64,000 nucleotides of DNA from Lepidonotus clava (taxonomy: Eukaryota; Annelida; Polychaeta; Phyllodocida; Polynoidae), in the NCBI GenBank assembly GCA_936440205.1, contig OW387143.1, positions 31,756,949-31,820,948 of the forward strand, given 5' to 3'. Shown one piece after another: positions 12,724 through 26,000 of this stretch; position 1 is the stretch's first letter, and every line of letters begins with the position of its first letter. Under the pieces are notes generated by a model, which saw nothing but the letters and a program-made list of their open reading frames with translations, made no database searches and had not been told where the DNA came from. The position numbers were made by a program, and so were the translations under genes.

Positions 12724-15083
12724 TCATGAACTAGAGATGTTTAGATTCCTTATCTGCTTCTTATTCATTATCCTTATTCCTATATCACTCACACTATAGG
12801 ATGGATAAGAGGCTAAATATTCTCCTGCGTGTTTGTTGGGGTCCATACAAGTTGTAAACACCTTTGTGGGAATCAGCCTTAGTTACTCAACACGTCGAAT
12901 GAATGTGACCCCATTTCAGTGTTTGTGATGTTTACACTCATTACATTAAAATTCTAGTAATTACTTATCATAGGACAGACGTAGTATATTTCAAAATAGA
13001 TTGAGGATTTAATCCTATAGTCCTTCAAAGCGTGTCAGAGAATTCTACTAACGTTACTTGGTAGATCTACTTGAAGTCTAATATATCTGCTAGGCTGGAA
13101 CTATCGAGTGCTTTTGCAGCATAGAGCTTTGCCGCTGCAATTGATTTCTTGTTGGCAAGATGCCAAGTTGGCCACACCCTTAACTATTGTGACTACATAA
13201 GAGCCCAATAACGTTTTCTGTTTTGTATTGCTGTAGATGATTACCTACGTCGTTACGGACATTTCTAACTCTGTATAAATTTATTGTCTTTCTCTTACAT
13301 TCCTTTACATGACACTAGTATATCTAGGGTCTAACAAGATAAAAAGAAAACATTTTCTCGTGGAGACCTAGATCTATTTGTTGACTGTGTGAGTGTACAT
13401 GCGATTGTGTTTTTACATCAATTGCAATCTAGCCTTTACATAATAATGCAGATGTACTCAAGATAGATGATAGGAACCAGTTTGTATGCATAGAGTCCAG
13501 TGCTATAATTTCAACTTCCAACAGATAGAATACAGGGTCTATCAATAAATGAAGTTTTATGGAATGGTTGTTGTATGAAAATGTTGACAGATGGTTGATC
13601 TAGAGCTTAGGATCTGCAGTAGGTCAAACCCACATGTTCTATCAATTTTGTGGTCAACCAAGTAAAAAGGTCATCAAATGGGCCATCAAATGACCTACGC
13701 TACGGGTACAGCCACAGTGCAGAGATTCCTAACGTTGGCGTTGAGTTTAGATCTAAATTCAGAATGCACAATGTAATTAATAAACATGGCCAATATATAA
13801 TCTACGTGGTTCCGTTACAGTACACTTGTTTCTCTGGTAATGATCGCTGGAGGCAGCATTCAATGTATACATGCGCTCACAGCAAGCCGCAGGCCTCCCC
13901 GGCTTAGCTTTGACAGCCCGCGGTTAACGTCTTAGCCCTCGGCATCGGCCCCGCCCACTACACAGAGGCGATGTGAAGAAAAACATATTTTCGTTTGCAA
14001 AACAATAAAGTATCGACATTTTCACACGCCCTGTATGCAGAAGCTTAAGTATAAGTCTGCATGGACATGTAATTGATACAACAGAGGAGTGAGTGACTGA
14101 ATGTGCTGTAGATAAATAAAGCCCGGAGCAGAGCCCGTCGACACTTGTCGAGGGTGGGTGTCGGATGTATCGGAGCGTCACACCGTTTCGGTCGAACCAC
14201 CTGCCCTTCCACTTATCGCTAAGACACGGCGTATCAAGTCGTAAAGGAAACCCCAATCATAACTATGCACTTACTTTGAAGACGAAGGAAGCTCTGGCCA
14301 CAACTGGATGGAATCCTAATCCGCAATTTAGTTGGAAACGCTGTTTGTTTTCATCTGCTCGTGCTCCTTGCGTGAAAGTATTTTTCTGGCAGCCATTACA
14401 GCTGTGATCTGTAAACATGGATCTGATTGGCTAAAACCTTTGGCGGGGAGCATTCATTTTTAAAATGGACGCATATCCTCTTTAGCGCCAGTGTAGACAT
14501 ACTTTCATGTATTATGGCGTAATATTGTTTGGGTGTGTCTCATTGATTATATATTCAATGGTTGACAGCTGAAAGACCTGTATTTTGAAGCAGAGAAAAG
14601 AAGATTTCATGAGTGATAAAATACAATTCCATAGAAATCAACTGAAACACCATTTTCACATCTTTTCAGGTTCTTAGAATTTGTGTAAATTAAAAAAACC
14701 TTTTCTTTTTGTAAAAACATATAGAGTCAAATATGTGAAGCAATAATAAATGACAGAGTGTCAAATAATCAATTTCAAAACAATTACTGCTGTATTGAAT
14801 TTTAATTAATTGAATAGTTTTTAATCATGCATGTTTTTTTTTTCTACCGTTAATTTTGTCTTATGATAAATCAAATTGTAGACCATATGAAAATCATATT
14901 CAATAAAATTCAAATATTCTTTTTGTAACTTTGTGAGCTGATGGCACTGTAAAAGCAAGTACTGCATGGCTTGGTGTGTGACTAATGGTGCCCTCTTGTG
15001 GAACACTTAGTACTATGAAAGTCGTTTCGGTCGCTTCATTTGAAATCCGCCTTTTCTCAGGTGCGCGCTCCGAACGACAATCA

Positions 15084-18000
15084 ATGGCGGAAGATTTACC
15101 GGCAAGTTGGGGTTGGGACGTCAAGACAAGTCGTTCCACAGGTATTCAAAAATTCAATCGTCAGTGCTGACTGTTTTGTATTACAGCGAAAAGAACACTT
15201 TTCCTACAAGATAACGCCTGTGTATTGGAATCTTCTGCTATTTCTACTTCCGGCTTTACGGAAATATAAACGCGTGTTATCTGAAAACTGAGATAAGATT
15301 CAGAGGGAAAGCATGTTTTGTGGTGACAGTCACATTGTGACCGATGCTGCAGGATCGTGTTTGAATTGTTTTCTCAATACACCTGTGCTATTAGTCCATT
15401 ATTTTGTCAGTAGACCAATACTATAGGTCTAAAACGATAGTACACAAGTTTTCTGTCAAACTGTCTAAAGGAAAATGGGATCACACATTCATTACAATTT
15501 TACACAAATCAATGGCATCTTGATCAATGATGTTGCACGCTGTCTGAAGACTTGAGTGGAGGTGTAGGGGCGCCGCGGTGTATCCTTCTGTCGTCTCCCG
15601 GAACAAAAAGCAGTGGGAATGCATTATGTATTGAGTTCAGAATAAGTGTTAGCTAAAGCAGTATAGCATTTTGACAGTAAATCAGTAGAAATAAGTGAGA
15701 ATACATAGTGGTTGAGCAGTAGCAATTCAATATTTCTGAAATATCCAAATGAGGTGTAAAAACATTAGTATTTCAGTAGCTCAATTAACATTTCTGACAT
15801 AGAGAGACCTAACAAAAGATCTTTTGTTCAGGTATCCCGACCGACCCTTAATTTTTGGCCCAGTCCTAATTTTTTGTTGGAAGATTTTTTTTCCAAAATT
15901 TTGCTAAAATTCTATAAAAACCACCCAATGGGCAAACACATTACGTGTAAAACTCATTCTAGATCTACATCAGAACAACTATTATAGAAGGTCTATGTCC
16001 AACATGATGTGTCATCAATTTGATTCTGTCCAAAAAATTCCAAAATTAAAGAAAATCCAACCTACCTATCAACCTATCCTATTTTTTGTTAAATGAAACC
16101 TGAACACTACTTCCTTTTTTTTTATGCCCCTGGTTATGTCCACCCCTGCTAAAGTATCAATGTTAACAACGAGACTAGGTCTGCAAGTTAGTTAACAGTG
16201 AACATGTTAGGCAGGGCTCACCAAACCCAGTGTTCTGAGTGTCCCGCCCACCCCCTATAGGCACAGGACACCCTGACAGAACCCTCTGGGTGTCCTGTGG
16301 ACACCCTAGAAATCTGGTCCGAGAAGCCCAGACCCAACGTTCACACCCAGGGTCTGAGAGAACTTATCAGAAAATCTCATAGGCCAACTTTCAAGTTACT
16401 CAAAACTGAAATTAAAGTTTATGCCTTAACCTAAAATTGTGATAGTATCTCTCCATGGATGTATTCTCTTTTGTTAAGAAGTTAGAAACAGTCTTCCTCA
16501 CATTTTGAATGAGATTCAGCACTTTGCTGAGCCCCTGTCAGTTGCTTTTCAAACTTAGGTTAGCTGGTTCCCTGCTGGTGCATATGCTCAGGCTGGGTAC
16601 CAGCTGACTGTAATGGTGGACAGGTTCAAGTTTTTCAGGGCAAAGAGGCTAAGGCAACTCTTCAATACTTGATATTAAGAGAAGAATATTCATAAATACA
16701 AATCAGATTGAGAAGATAGGATGATAAAGAAGAGATTGGGTAAGTTTAGGGACCAGGCATGTCATAGTTTGGGGTTTCATAGTCTGTAGTGGGAACGTAC
16801 AGACAGGGTCTCTCGGTCTATAGAAATCGTAACTCAATATCAAGGTTGAGGCAATGGGACCCCCTGTTTTATGGTGCAGGACACCCATGATGCACAGCGC
16901 ATCCGTGAACCCTGGTTAGGGTTGCGCCATGCTCCATTTGACACATTAAAATATAAAATGTAACATTAAATTTATAAACATTGCACCAAGGGAACATTAA
17001 CTTCATTATTTTCAAATATATCAAATTTAATTAAATAGAGCACATATCCTTGAAAATGTGTCTCATTCCCCCCAGTTAGGAGTGTGGCATTTTATTCTAA
17101 CATAAACACTGAGATAAGAGCCTCAGATCATGACGCTTCGCTGTGAGCGTATCAACAGTGGCGCCTCCCTAGGAGAGTTCATGCAAACTGTTGTTACGTG
17201 GTCAGGAGTGTAGCTAAAGATTTTAGCTAACATATTCGAGAAACGTTTATAATTTTGACATCATAAGCATAGTGGCTTCTTGGGGTAAACTAACAAATAT
17301 TTGATATTTTGAGTTTTCCCCAGGAAGCCACTCTGCAGATGATGTCAAAAGTAAAACATTATCAACATATTTCTCAAATCTGTGAATGATTCACGGTATT
17401 TTTTGCGGGAATAAGCTTTGTACTCGGCCATCCTGAAGGGGTTGAAAGCCTAATAGAACAACCTTGAGGTTGGTGGAGGAGATTAAAGTCTTTCTGGTCA
17501 CTAACCCCCCTCCCTCCTCCCCCCTCCCCCCTCCCCCACATGCAGGAGGATAAGTAGCATGTGACGCATTCCCTCTCTTGCTCCCCTACCTCCGCTATGG
17601 AGGTGGAGGAATAAGCTATGTCAAGGGAATGCTAACAATTATACAGAGAGGAATACTTTGTCTAGAAGATGAGACAAGTAGACCATGGCACATGGGTTGA
17701 AAAAAGAGAAATTGGACTGAAAGTCCCAACAGTAAGGGTAAATCTCCAATAAATGTAAACGTATTATAGAATTAATAAGAGTGAGGGACAAACATCAGGG
17801 TGGGTTCTGTTATTTTAACACATCTTTGTTCCTTGGCCAAACTGTATTAAAACGCACGATTGAAAAACAAAATCTCATTTAAACTGCTTTCAGGCCGAGT
17901 CTACTACCTTAACAAGAACACCAAGGAGAGTCAGTGGGAGCTGCCTACAGGACCTGCCCCAAAGCCCAGCATGGATGAGGTACGCGCATCACACCTGCTC

Positions 18001-18912
18001 GTCAAGCACTGCGAGTCGCGGAGACCCGCCTCCTGGAGACAGGACAAAATCACCAAGTCCAGGGACCAGGCACTGCAGGAACTGCAGGGTAAGGAGGGGA
18101 ATTATTTATGTTTTATTTGAAAAAGTCTTGGCTCGGCCCAAGTTTATTCGAAGGGGAAATAATACATAAGGTATATTGAAATTCCGGTAGGAAAAAATTG
18201 TTATGTTTTATGTAACATAATGTTATGAAGGTCAGGGATACGTTTTGAAGGGGTCGAGAACAAAATTATTCTGATAAAAATCATTGGCGTCTGACAAGAA
18301 TATTATATTGACGGGATATAATACATTGTCTAAACAACGTAGACAGTTTAATTTCACAAACTGAAGTAAGTAGTAGTTTGAAGATTGAATTAAAAAGAAT
18401 CATTTTAAATCGTGTATGTACACTTCCACCGTTGCTCTGGATGAAATCTTATCTAAAATTTGTATTAAATTTCCTAGTTATTGTTTCAATTCTGTTGTCA
18501 AAGAAAATGCTCTGTATCTTGCATCTGTATATGTATATGTGTATCTGCAGCTCCAGAATCTGAATTGGCGATAGTTTTACCATTGCTCCATGTAATGGTA
18601 TACTATTTGTACATTAGATACAATTAACTGCAGAATGTGTTCTTAAAATATTATCAACATCAAATTTCTTTATGATTCTATTCTGTTCTAGCCTTTCGCC
18701 AACAAATCGTGAGTGGCGAAAAGACGTTTGAGGAGCTGGCGAGTAAGTTCAGTGACTGCAGTTCGGCGAAGCGTGGTGGCGATTTGGGCATGTTCGGCCG
18801 TGGCCAGATGCAAAAACCATTTGAGGATGCGACTTACGGGCTCAAAGTTGGCGAAATGAGCGAACCAGTGTGGACAGACTCCGGGGTTCACATCATTCTA
18901 AGGACTGCATGA
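15084..18912 (+). CDS. PIN1: PIN1-type peptidyl-prolyl isomerase, 3 exons
   Basis: Phospho-Ser/Thr-Pro-specific prolyl cis-trans isomerase, a nuclear/cytoplasmic regulator of phosphorylated proteins. Coding exons are 15084-15141, 17894-18088 and 18692-18912. All splice sites are GT-AG and in phase, giving 157 residues (human about 163). An N-terminal WW domain (residues 5-38) is split by intron 1 exactly after TSRSTG. The rotamase domain runs from about 51 to 157. Known PIN1 active-site residues are present by motif: His53 and Lys57 in SHLLVKH, Arg62/Arg63 in SRRP (phosphate-binding pair), Cys107 in FSDCSSAK, Ser148 and His151 in TDSGVHIIL. Unusual: two extra residues near the first WW tryptophan (PASWGW rather than PPGW), and a linker between WW and rotamase about six residues shorter than human. 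The ATG follows an open but unrelated upstream stretch. MAEDL is chosen because it matches the family N-terminus. Confidence 0.95.
17504..17538. repeat. C-rich microsatellite in PIN1 intron 1
   Basis: An imperfect run of C interrupted by single T, within intron 1 of PIN1. Confidence 0.85.
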
Positions 18913-19240
18913 AGTGGAGAAAAGGGGTAGGGAGGGAGTGTGTATCGTTATGTAAAAGGGAAGATCTAAAAGAGGGGCTTAAACTATACAGGTTTACATG
19001 TACTAAGTCAATTTGCGCCAGTTCAATACATTTGGTGCTTAACCGACTCACAATCGTCCATCGATGTACCAGACTGCAATGCGTTTATCTAAGACTTTTA
19101 AAGCCAAAATCCTTAAATGAACTCATGTAAATTGGATCAAATCCTTGGCCATAATTCGATTTGTAAGCCGATTAATTACACGGAACAACGATTTGAGACA
19201 ATACTTTCCAGTATTAAGTTTGCACTATCATGGACACAAA

Positions 19241-19267
19241 AATAAATTGTAAAGAGATAAAAATAAA
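19241..19267 (+). terminator. PIN1 polyadenylation signals
   Basis: AATAAA occurs at 19241-19246 and 19262-19267, about 330-350 bp after the PIN1 stop, giving a plausible short 3' UTR. Confidence 0.5.
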
Positions 19268-19299
19268 TGTATGAATAGCGATTGAATGTCGTCACATGA

Positions 19300-20987
19300 T
19301 TGTTTTGTCTTAATACTTTATGTCACTATATATTACATGCGTAAGCATTCACCCCTATTTACACCAAGATAACAAATGTTACAAGCACCGTATTGATATT
19401 AGAAGAACCTCCTCGGGTGACCGTACGACCAAACGTGCCTAGTACCATCCACATGGGTCGTACGTCCACTTGAGAACGGCCAGAAAGGTTCTATATTTTT
19501 ATCACCCAAACAAAATTCTTAATATGTTAAAACGTCATGCAGCCTGTCAATACGCCCATCCCCGATACGCACCGATCGTCGGCAGTGTCTGTGATAGATC
19601 ATGCAACCAACTTGCAAGGCCTCTTTTCAAAGATTAAAACAATCCTACAATAGAAGCTTAACTCGACGAACCACACGTTAAGACCTTATAACCCCGCCAG
19701 TAGACACCAACAAAACAGTGACGCAATGCAGGGAACGTAAGAGGATGTCTAAAACGCCTTCAGATTTCCCAAAGCGTTTATGAGACTACATAAGATATGA
19801 TTTTTTTAAAACCCTACATCTAATTATCCAAGATCAGGGTGAGGGAAAAGGTTTTTTTCAAAGGTCTGGGAATTTTGGACTTGGTCAGGGGAAAGATGAT
19901 TTTTTTTTTTTTTTAAATGTCAAGGAAAAATGAAATGTCCAAATCCAGGAGGGAAGAGTCAAGAAACTATTTAGTAAATTGCGTTCCTAAGACAGGGATG
20001 TTGTGATTTAACGGAACCCTGCTGTGATCCAGCAGTATAGTCTTGGTTACGGGAGTTGTTAAGAAAAATTGTAAGGGTTGTGTCTTTCTCATGATCCAGA
20101 CTAAATGGGAGGAAATGACAGTTCCAGGGGTGGTTCAAGGCTGATTGATGAAAGGATTTTCTTATCTTATTAAATATTTGTAAGGGAAAATGTAAATTGG
20201 TCAGGGATAAGTCAGGGAATTTTGATGTCTCTTGTCTGTCAGTGTGGCAACCCTGTTTAATAATTTTCTTTGCATGTTCCTTTTAAATCCGTGACAGTAA
20301 ATAGTATATTACACGATAGGAAGGACGACATTTGAAACAAATTGATGACATGCCTGTTTAATAAGTATGTCCCATGATAGAAGTGAGTAATGATGTAAAG
20401 GAGAGCTTTTGGCAGGTCCCCAGAGGGTCGCCCCAATATTATATGTAGACTAAATTACTAGTTCTGTCTCATATTATAACTGGTCTTTTTTCAACCCTTA
20501 CCAAAGATTTCAAATAGACCCGTTATAACAAATTTTACTTATTTGATTTTTTTTCCTAGATTTCGTAAGACCGTTGAAAACCATTTTCAGGTACCTTTTT
20601 GCTACACATGATGCCCGAAGAAATACTTTTTGAAACCGCTATTTGGAATTATTTCCCTTTTAATTCCTCCCACAGTTGTACCCACCCGGACAACTTTAGG
20701 GTCCTACAACTGATCTGCAGGCTATCCAGTCACTTTGAGTGCCTGGGAGCCACAACTCCTTGGTGTTACAATTGTAACCATATAGAGATTGGGAGAGCAC
20801 CAATCACAGCCAGATCCTTGTATCCAGGTACCACAAGTGGTAGTTATAAAATTGCACATGTACATCCCCATGTGCTGCTATTTCGCCCTACATTACCACT
20901 CTTTGTTTGCTCTTGATTGAACACTATTTTAATTAGACCACTGTGGCAGGCATGTGACGGCCGCTCAATGGCATAGCTCCCCCATAG
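19300..20987. other. Intergenic, no gene seen
   Basis: T-rich and A-rich sequence. Around 19830-20250 the words GTCAGGG and AGGGAATTTT recur irregularly, which looks like old interspersed repeat DNA. No coding frame is supported. Confidence 0.45.
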
Positions 20988-21062
20988 TATAGACCTTTTT
21001 CATTAGGGTGAGGCGCCCCCTGGTGAATTAAATAGAAACACTCTTAATGAAAAAGGTCTATA
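20988..21062. mobile_element. 75-bp hairpin MITE with 18-bp inverted repeats
   Basis: TATAGACCTTTTTCATTA (20988-21005) is perfectly inverted at 21045-21062 around a 39-bp centre. This is a minimal inverted-repeat element. Its tip resembles that of the larger element at 33260-33520. Confidence 0.65.
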
Positions 21063-21082
21063 GTGGCCTTTGAGTTTGATAA

Positions 21083-21110
21083 GGTTCCCATAATATAGGG
21101 ACCCTTGATA
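21083..21110 (+). repeat. Single copy of the 29-bp repeat unit
   Basis: Starts GGTTCC and ends CCCTTGATA. It is a diverged relative of the three-copy tandem at 27589-27675, on the other side of the LTR element. Confidence 0.55.
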
Positions 21111-22207
21111 GTGTGGCGAAAGTATGACAAGGGATGCGGTCGCCATACTCTCGACTTTTGGGATTCATTCCTTTATAATTGCTTGGCTGCATCTCCGGGA
21201 TGGGTCAGGGTGTGCTTCTCAAGGCCGTGCCTCATGTCGAGGGCATATTGGTCATGATGCCAAGAGGATGAGCTAAAAGGGCCCAGGATGTTGGAATAAA
21301 GAAAGGGGGGTGTGCCGATCATGTGCTTAAAGAGGGATGAATTGTGGAAGGTATTTGCAGCTCAGCACTTGTCGGGGGCCGTCTACTATTCATGGCTAAT
21401 ACTAACACCAGGCCAGTTCCATTTCTTGATGCCAGGACGTTGGGTCAGCATGCCTGAAGACAAGGTGGTAGCATGGCAGCCACCAGCTTAACATGCCCAT
21501 GTCAGTGTGTCCCTTCGTGCCTGTTTCGTGCCCAAGTGCTGCTTGTTCGCATACTTTGTGTCATGCCCACCCAATTTATTTCTAAGCCCAGCCGTTCTGT
21601 TTTTACCCTAAATTCTGGTAAATTCCTGGCTTCATACCTTGTGTATTGTGTCCAAAAATATAGAACTAGGCCTTAATTCAGTTTGTGCCTAAGAAGGAGA
21701 ACACCATGAGTTCTAGATCGGGACAGTTTAATCAGTGTCACACATGCTTTTATAGGTACATGCTCTTTGATCATTGGCTAATCTATTCACATGGTCACAA
21801 ATACTCTTCTGTTGCATCACTTCTGGTTTACATGCTTTCGTGCACTGACCTAATTAACGGCATAATGATTCAGGCTTTTGTCCCAGTACAAGAATATTCA
21901 CGTCAAGACAAAAACACTTATTCATTACAATATCCAACATTAAAGCAGTTATTCTATTATTTTACATAATTATTCGTAAATATTCTTTTGGTCTTGACCC
22001 CTAAATTCGATACAACATGGCTCATTTTCAGCTTAGTGAGATGCACCAGGGGCTATTCTTAAACTTGACAGGGCAACATGGGACAAGGAGCTTAGTCATA
22101 TGGACAGAAGATTTTAAAATATAATGACATGCGAGATGGCCTTTTCTTAAATTCGACATGGGGACCCCCTGTCTGGACCCCCTATTCTGGTCTCTAAAAC
22201 TTGTGTC
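21111..22207. other. Intergenic before LTR element
   Basis: No supported gene. Several chance open frames exist but show no domain or splice context. Confidence 0.45.
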
Positions 22208-22212
22208 ATGTT

Positions 22213-22398
22213 TGTTATACGATTCGTCTTTTACGCGTCGTTCCGTTTCGACTGCACCGCTATGAATCCAACTTTTCCCTGTAACGCCGAGTTTCTCGGA
22301 CGCGCTTCCCGCGCAGACACAGTGTTAATAAAACTCCAGTTTCCAAGTCACTTTATGACTCCTTCTTGGATTTCCCTAAACCTCTACATATTGAAACA
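22213..22398 (+). repeat. 5' LTR
   Basis: 186 bp, identical to the copy at 27364-27549 by reading. It contains an AATAAA near 22327. Confidence 0.92.
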
Positions 22399-23001
22399 TG
22401 GTGGCTAGCAGTGGAGTGATCATCTTTGGACAACTTTTGGGAATGGAGACTGTGAGTAAACTGCATTTCTGAGGACATTTCTCTGGGTTGAGTCTGCTGT
22501 CAACCACCTCCCTCAGCATGTGGTCCTGTCAACAAGCCTGTGTAACTCTGAGTCTGAATCTACTCAAGTAATCTGAAGAAATGAACTGCTCCTGTAACTC
22601 TGAACTGGACCATAGTTCAACCTGCCTGTGTCATTTAGTCTGAGAACTCATGAATTTTACATTACTACCTGAGAAATAGTAATTGTACCTGCTGTCAGTT
22701 AGTGTCAACCTGACATTGACTCCTGTCAACCTCCTGTGACTACTCTCCTAGACCTGTGGTGTCAACTCCTGTGGTGCTGTGCGCGCCGTACACCTCCTCT
22801 ACTGTCACAACCTTTGTCACTACGTACCAACCTACTCTACGCGGTGTTAATTCGCCGTCCTGCTGTCCTGGTATTTTATTGTGACACCCTGCTGACCTGG
22901 TATTTTATTAGTGTCATCCTGTTGCCTGACCTGATTAATTCACCTGAACTGTCTCACCCCTGTCTGCAGTCCAGTGCTGTCGACCCCTCTGATCTACTGC
23001 T

Positions 23002-26000
23002 ATGGCCGACTCTGACGACGACCGTGCTGGCGGTGGTGCTGGCGCTGGCGGTGCTGGCGCTGGCGGTGCTGGTGCCGGTGGCAGTGCTGGTGGTGGTGCT
23101 CCTGTGCCACCTGTGCCAATTACTCTACCCAACCTACAACCTCCTGGCGAGCTGGACGTCGACTCACCTGGTAAACGTGAACGTTGGCTCGACTGGAAAG
23201 AAGCCTACGAGCGGTATCTCCTACTATCGGGCGCCCATGGTCAGCCCGAAAACTTCCAAGCGGCGATCCTCCTACAGTCGATTGGTGTTGAAGCTCGTAA
23301 AATATACAAAGGGTTCGTATTTGGTGACGGTGAGACGAAAGACAATCCTAGAACACTGATTAAAAAGTATGACGAGTATTTCCTTAGTGAAACGCGTGAC
23401 TTCATCGAAAGACTCAAATTCTCGCGACGAGTACAACAACCACATGAAACATTCGAACAATACCTTTCTGACCTTAGATTTCTAGCGAGTACTTGTAACT
23501 TTTGTACCCCTGCCTGTCGTGATGCTCGTATTATGGACCGTATTCTGGACGGTCACAAGAGTGATACAGTTAAAGAGAAATTAACTCGTTCAGCTAAGCT
23601 AGATTTTAAAACCACTCTAAACATCTGTAGATCTATGGAGCTTAACGACGAAAACAAGAAAGTTGTAATGAACAAATCTGAAGGGGAAGTTAGCAAAGTT
23701 TCTCACTATCCTAGCAAAAAGTCTGAAGATAAGCGTTGCAAATTTTGTTCTAAGACTCATCGTATGGTCAAATCTGCTTGCCCATCCTGGGGTAAAACAT
23801 GTTATTCTTGTCAACAGCCTAACCACTTTCCTGGTTCTGACACATGTCAAAATGGTAAATCTGATGCCAAACCTGATCATAAGCCTAAAACTTCTTCAAG
23901 TTCTAAAGGTTATTCTAAATCGTCCAAGCGTAGTTTTTATCCTAAAAGAAAAGTACACGCTGTAAATGATGACGAGTCCAGTGACGATTCTACCGAAGGT
24001 TCTGTAAGTGTTGTAAATGACGTGTCTGCTATTTCTGATCCTAAGGCCCGACCTTTGTATTGCAAAATGAAAATCGACGACTCTGAAATTGTCCACCAAA
24101 TTGATCCTGGTGCTACTGTATGTATTTTACCTGTAAAGCATGTTGGTAATAGGACGATTCGCGATGAACCTGTAACTCTAAAAATGTGGAATGGTTCCAG
24201 TGAGACTGCTCTCGGTAAAGTTAAAATCAAAGTTACTAATGTCAAAACTGAGAAAAAATGGAATGTAGATTATGTCGTCGTAGAAAATAACAACTGCGTA
24301 CCTTTACTCTCTCGTAAAGCAGCTGAAAGCATGGGTCTTATCACTGTTAATTATAATGCCTTCGATGTTTGTTCTGTCAAATCTGATGACATGAAATGTG
24401 AATTTCCTCATGTTTTTGACGAAAAACTAGGTACCCTACCTGGCGGTCCTGCGCACCTCACCCTGGAGGAGGGTGCCGAACCTGTTGTACGACCTCCTCG
24501 TACTCTCCCTGAGTCCCTGAAAGATTCTGTCCTTAGTGAACTTAATCGACATATCGCAGAAAAAACTTTGTGTAAAGTAGATCGCCCTACTGATTGGGTA
24601 AATCAAATGTCAGTCGTAAAGAAAAAGTCTGGCGCTATTCGTATCTGCGTTGATCCTAGGCCCCTTAACCTGGTCCTTAAACGTGAACATTTCATGTTAC
24701 CTGTCCTAGATGACGTTCTTCCAAAACTCTCTGGTGCTAAGGTATTTTCCACTTGCGACCTAAAGCAGGGATATCATCATGTGGAACTTGACGAGGAATC
24801 AAGTTTTCTCACTACCTTCGCTACTCCCTTTGGCCGTTATCGATGGCTCCGACTCCCTTTTGGCCTAAAAGTTAGTTCGGAAATCTTCCAAAAGCGTCTC
24901 TGTATGGCCCTTGAAGGCCTCGACGGTGTTCAATGCGTAGCCGATGACGTAATCGTGTACGGTAAAGATGTCGCGGAACACGACGCAAACCTGCGGAATC
25001 TTCTCGTTCGTTGCGACGAGCACGGTATTAAACTTAATCCCGATAAATGTAAGTTCAACGTGCCAGAAATAACTTTTCTTGGCCATATCGTATCTGCCTC
25101 TGGTCTGAAAGCAGATCCTGCGAAAATTGAAGCGATTGTAAAAATGGAAGCGCCGACCGACGTCGCTGCGGTAGAGCGTCTCCGAGGCACTGTGACATAC
25201 CTCGCTAGGTACGTGCCGAAATTATCTGAAGTCATGAGGCCGATCTCGGTCCTCACACACAAAGACGTTGAGTGGTCATGGGGTGAACCACAAGACAAAG
25301 CGTTCAAAAAGCTTAAAAAGCTATTGACCGAATCCCCCATTCTTGCGTATTACAACCCAACGAGCGAACTGATTATTCAGTGCGACGCTAGTCAGTTTGG
25401 AATAGGCGCTGCTCTTATGCAGAATGGCAAGCCGATTGCCTATGCCAGTCGTGCTCTGACCGACACAGAGTCGCGCTACGCGATTATTGAAAAAGAAATG
25501 CTGGCGATCGTTTTCGCGCTCGAAAAGTGGCATCAATTCACATACGGCCGACCCGTGACGGTACATTCCGATCACAAGCCACTTCACGCTATAACCAAAA
25601 AGCCTTTAGACAGAGCCCCGAAAAGGCTTCAAAGTATGCTTATTCGCGCACTTGCCCATGACATCACGGTCGAATACCTTGAAGGCAAGAAAATGCTACT
25701 CGCGGACACGCTGAGCCGTGCGTTTATCAGCAATAACCAGCATCGAGAGAGCGAGTTCGAGTCCGTAAATGCAGTGAGTTACCTGCCGATGCGCGAAGAA
25801 AGGATCATGGACATCCGTGCGAAAACTCACGAAGACCCGATTTTGTCTTTGCTTAAAACGACGATCCAACAGGGATGGCCCGAGAAAGACCAAGTCCCGC
25901 TTCAGATCCGTGAATTTTATGCCCAACGCGACGAACTAGCTGTCACCGATGGTTTAGTATTCAGAGGTGAGCGTCTGGTCATACCGAAAGGAAACCGAAA

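Larger units (their letters stand above)
11201..15083. other. Intergenic upstream of PIN1
   Basis: No further gene is supported. It contains a three-copy TGTTAGATAGTGAA tandem (about 12668-12723), a possible SINE head at 12470-12545 and a small GC-rich patch at 13880-13970. The last 100 bp should contain the PIN1 promoter and 5' UTR, but no TATA box is evident. Confidence 0.5.

Noticed and set aside
22935-23132. Antisense Pro/Ala-rich frame
   Set aside because: Shadow of the Gly/Ala-rich start of the retroelement Gag on the other strand.
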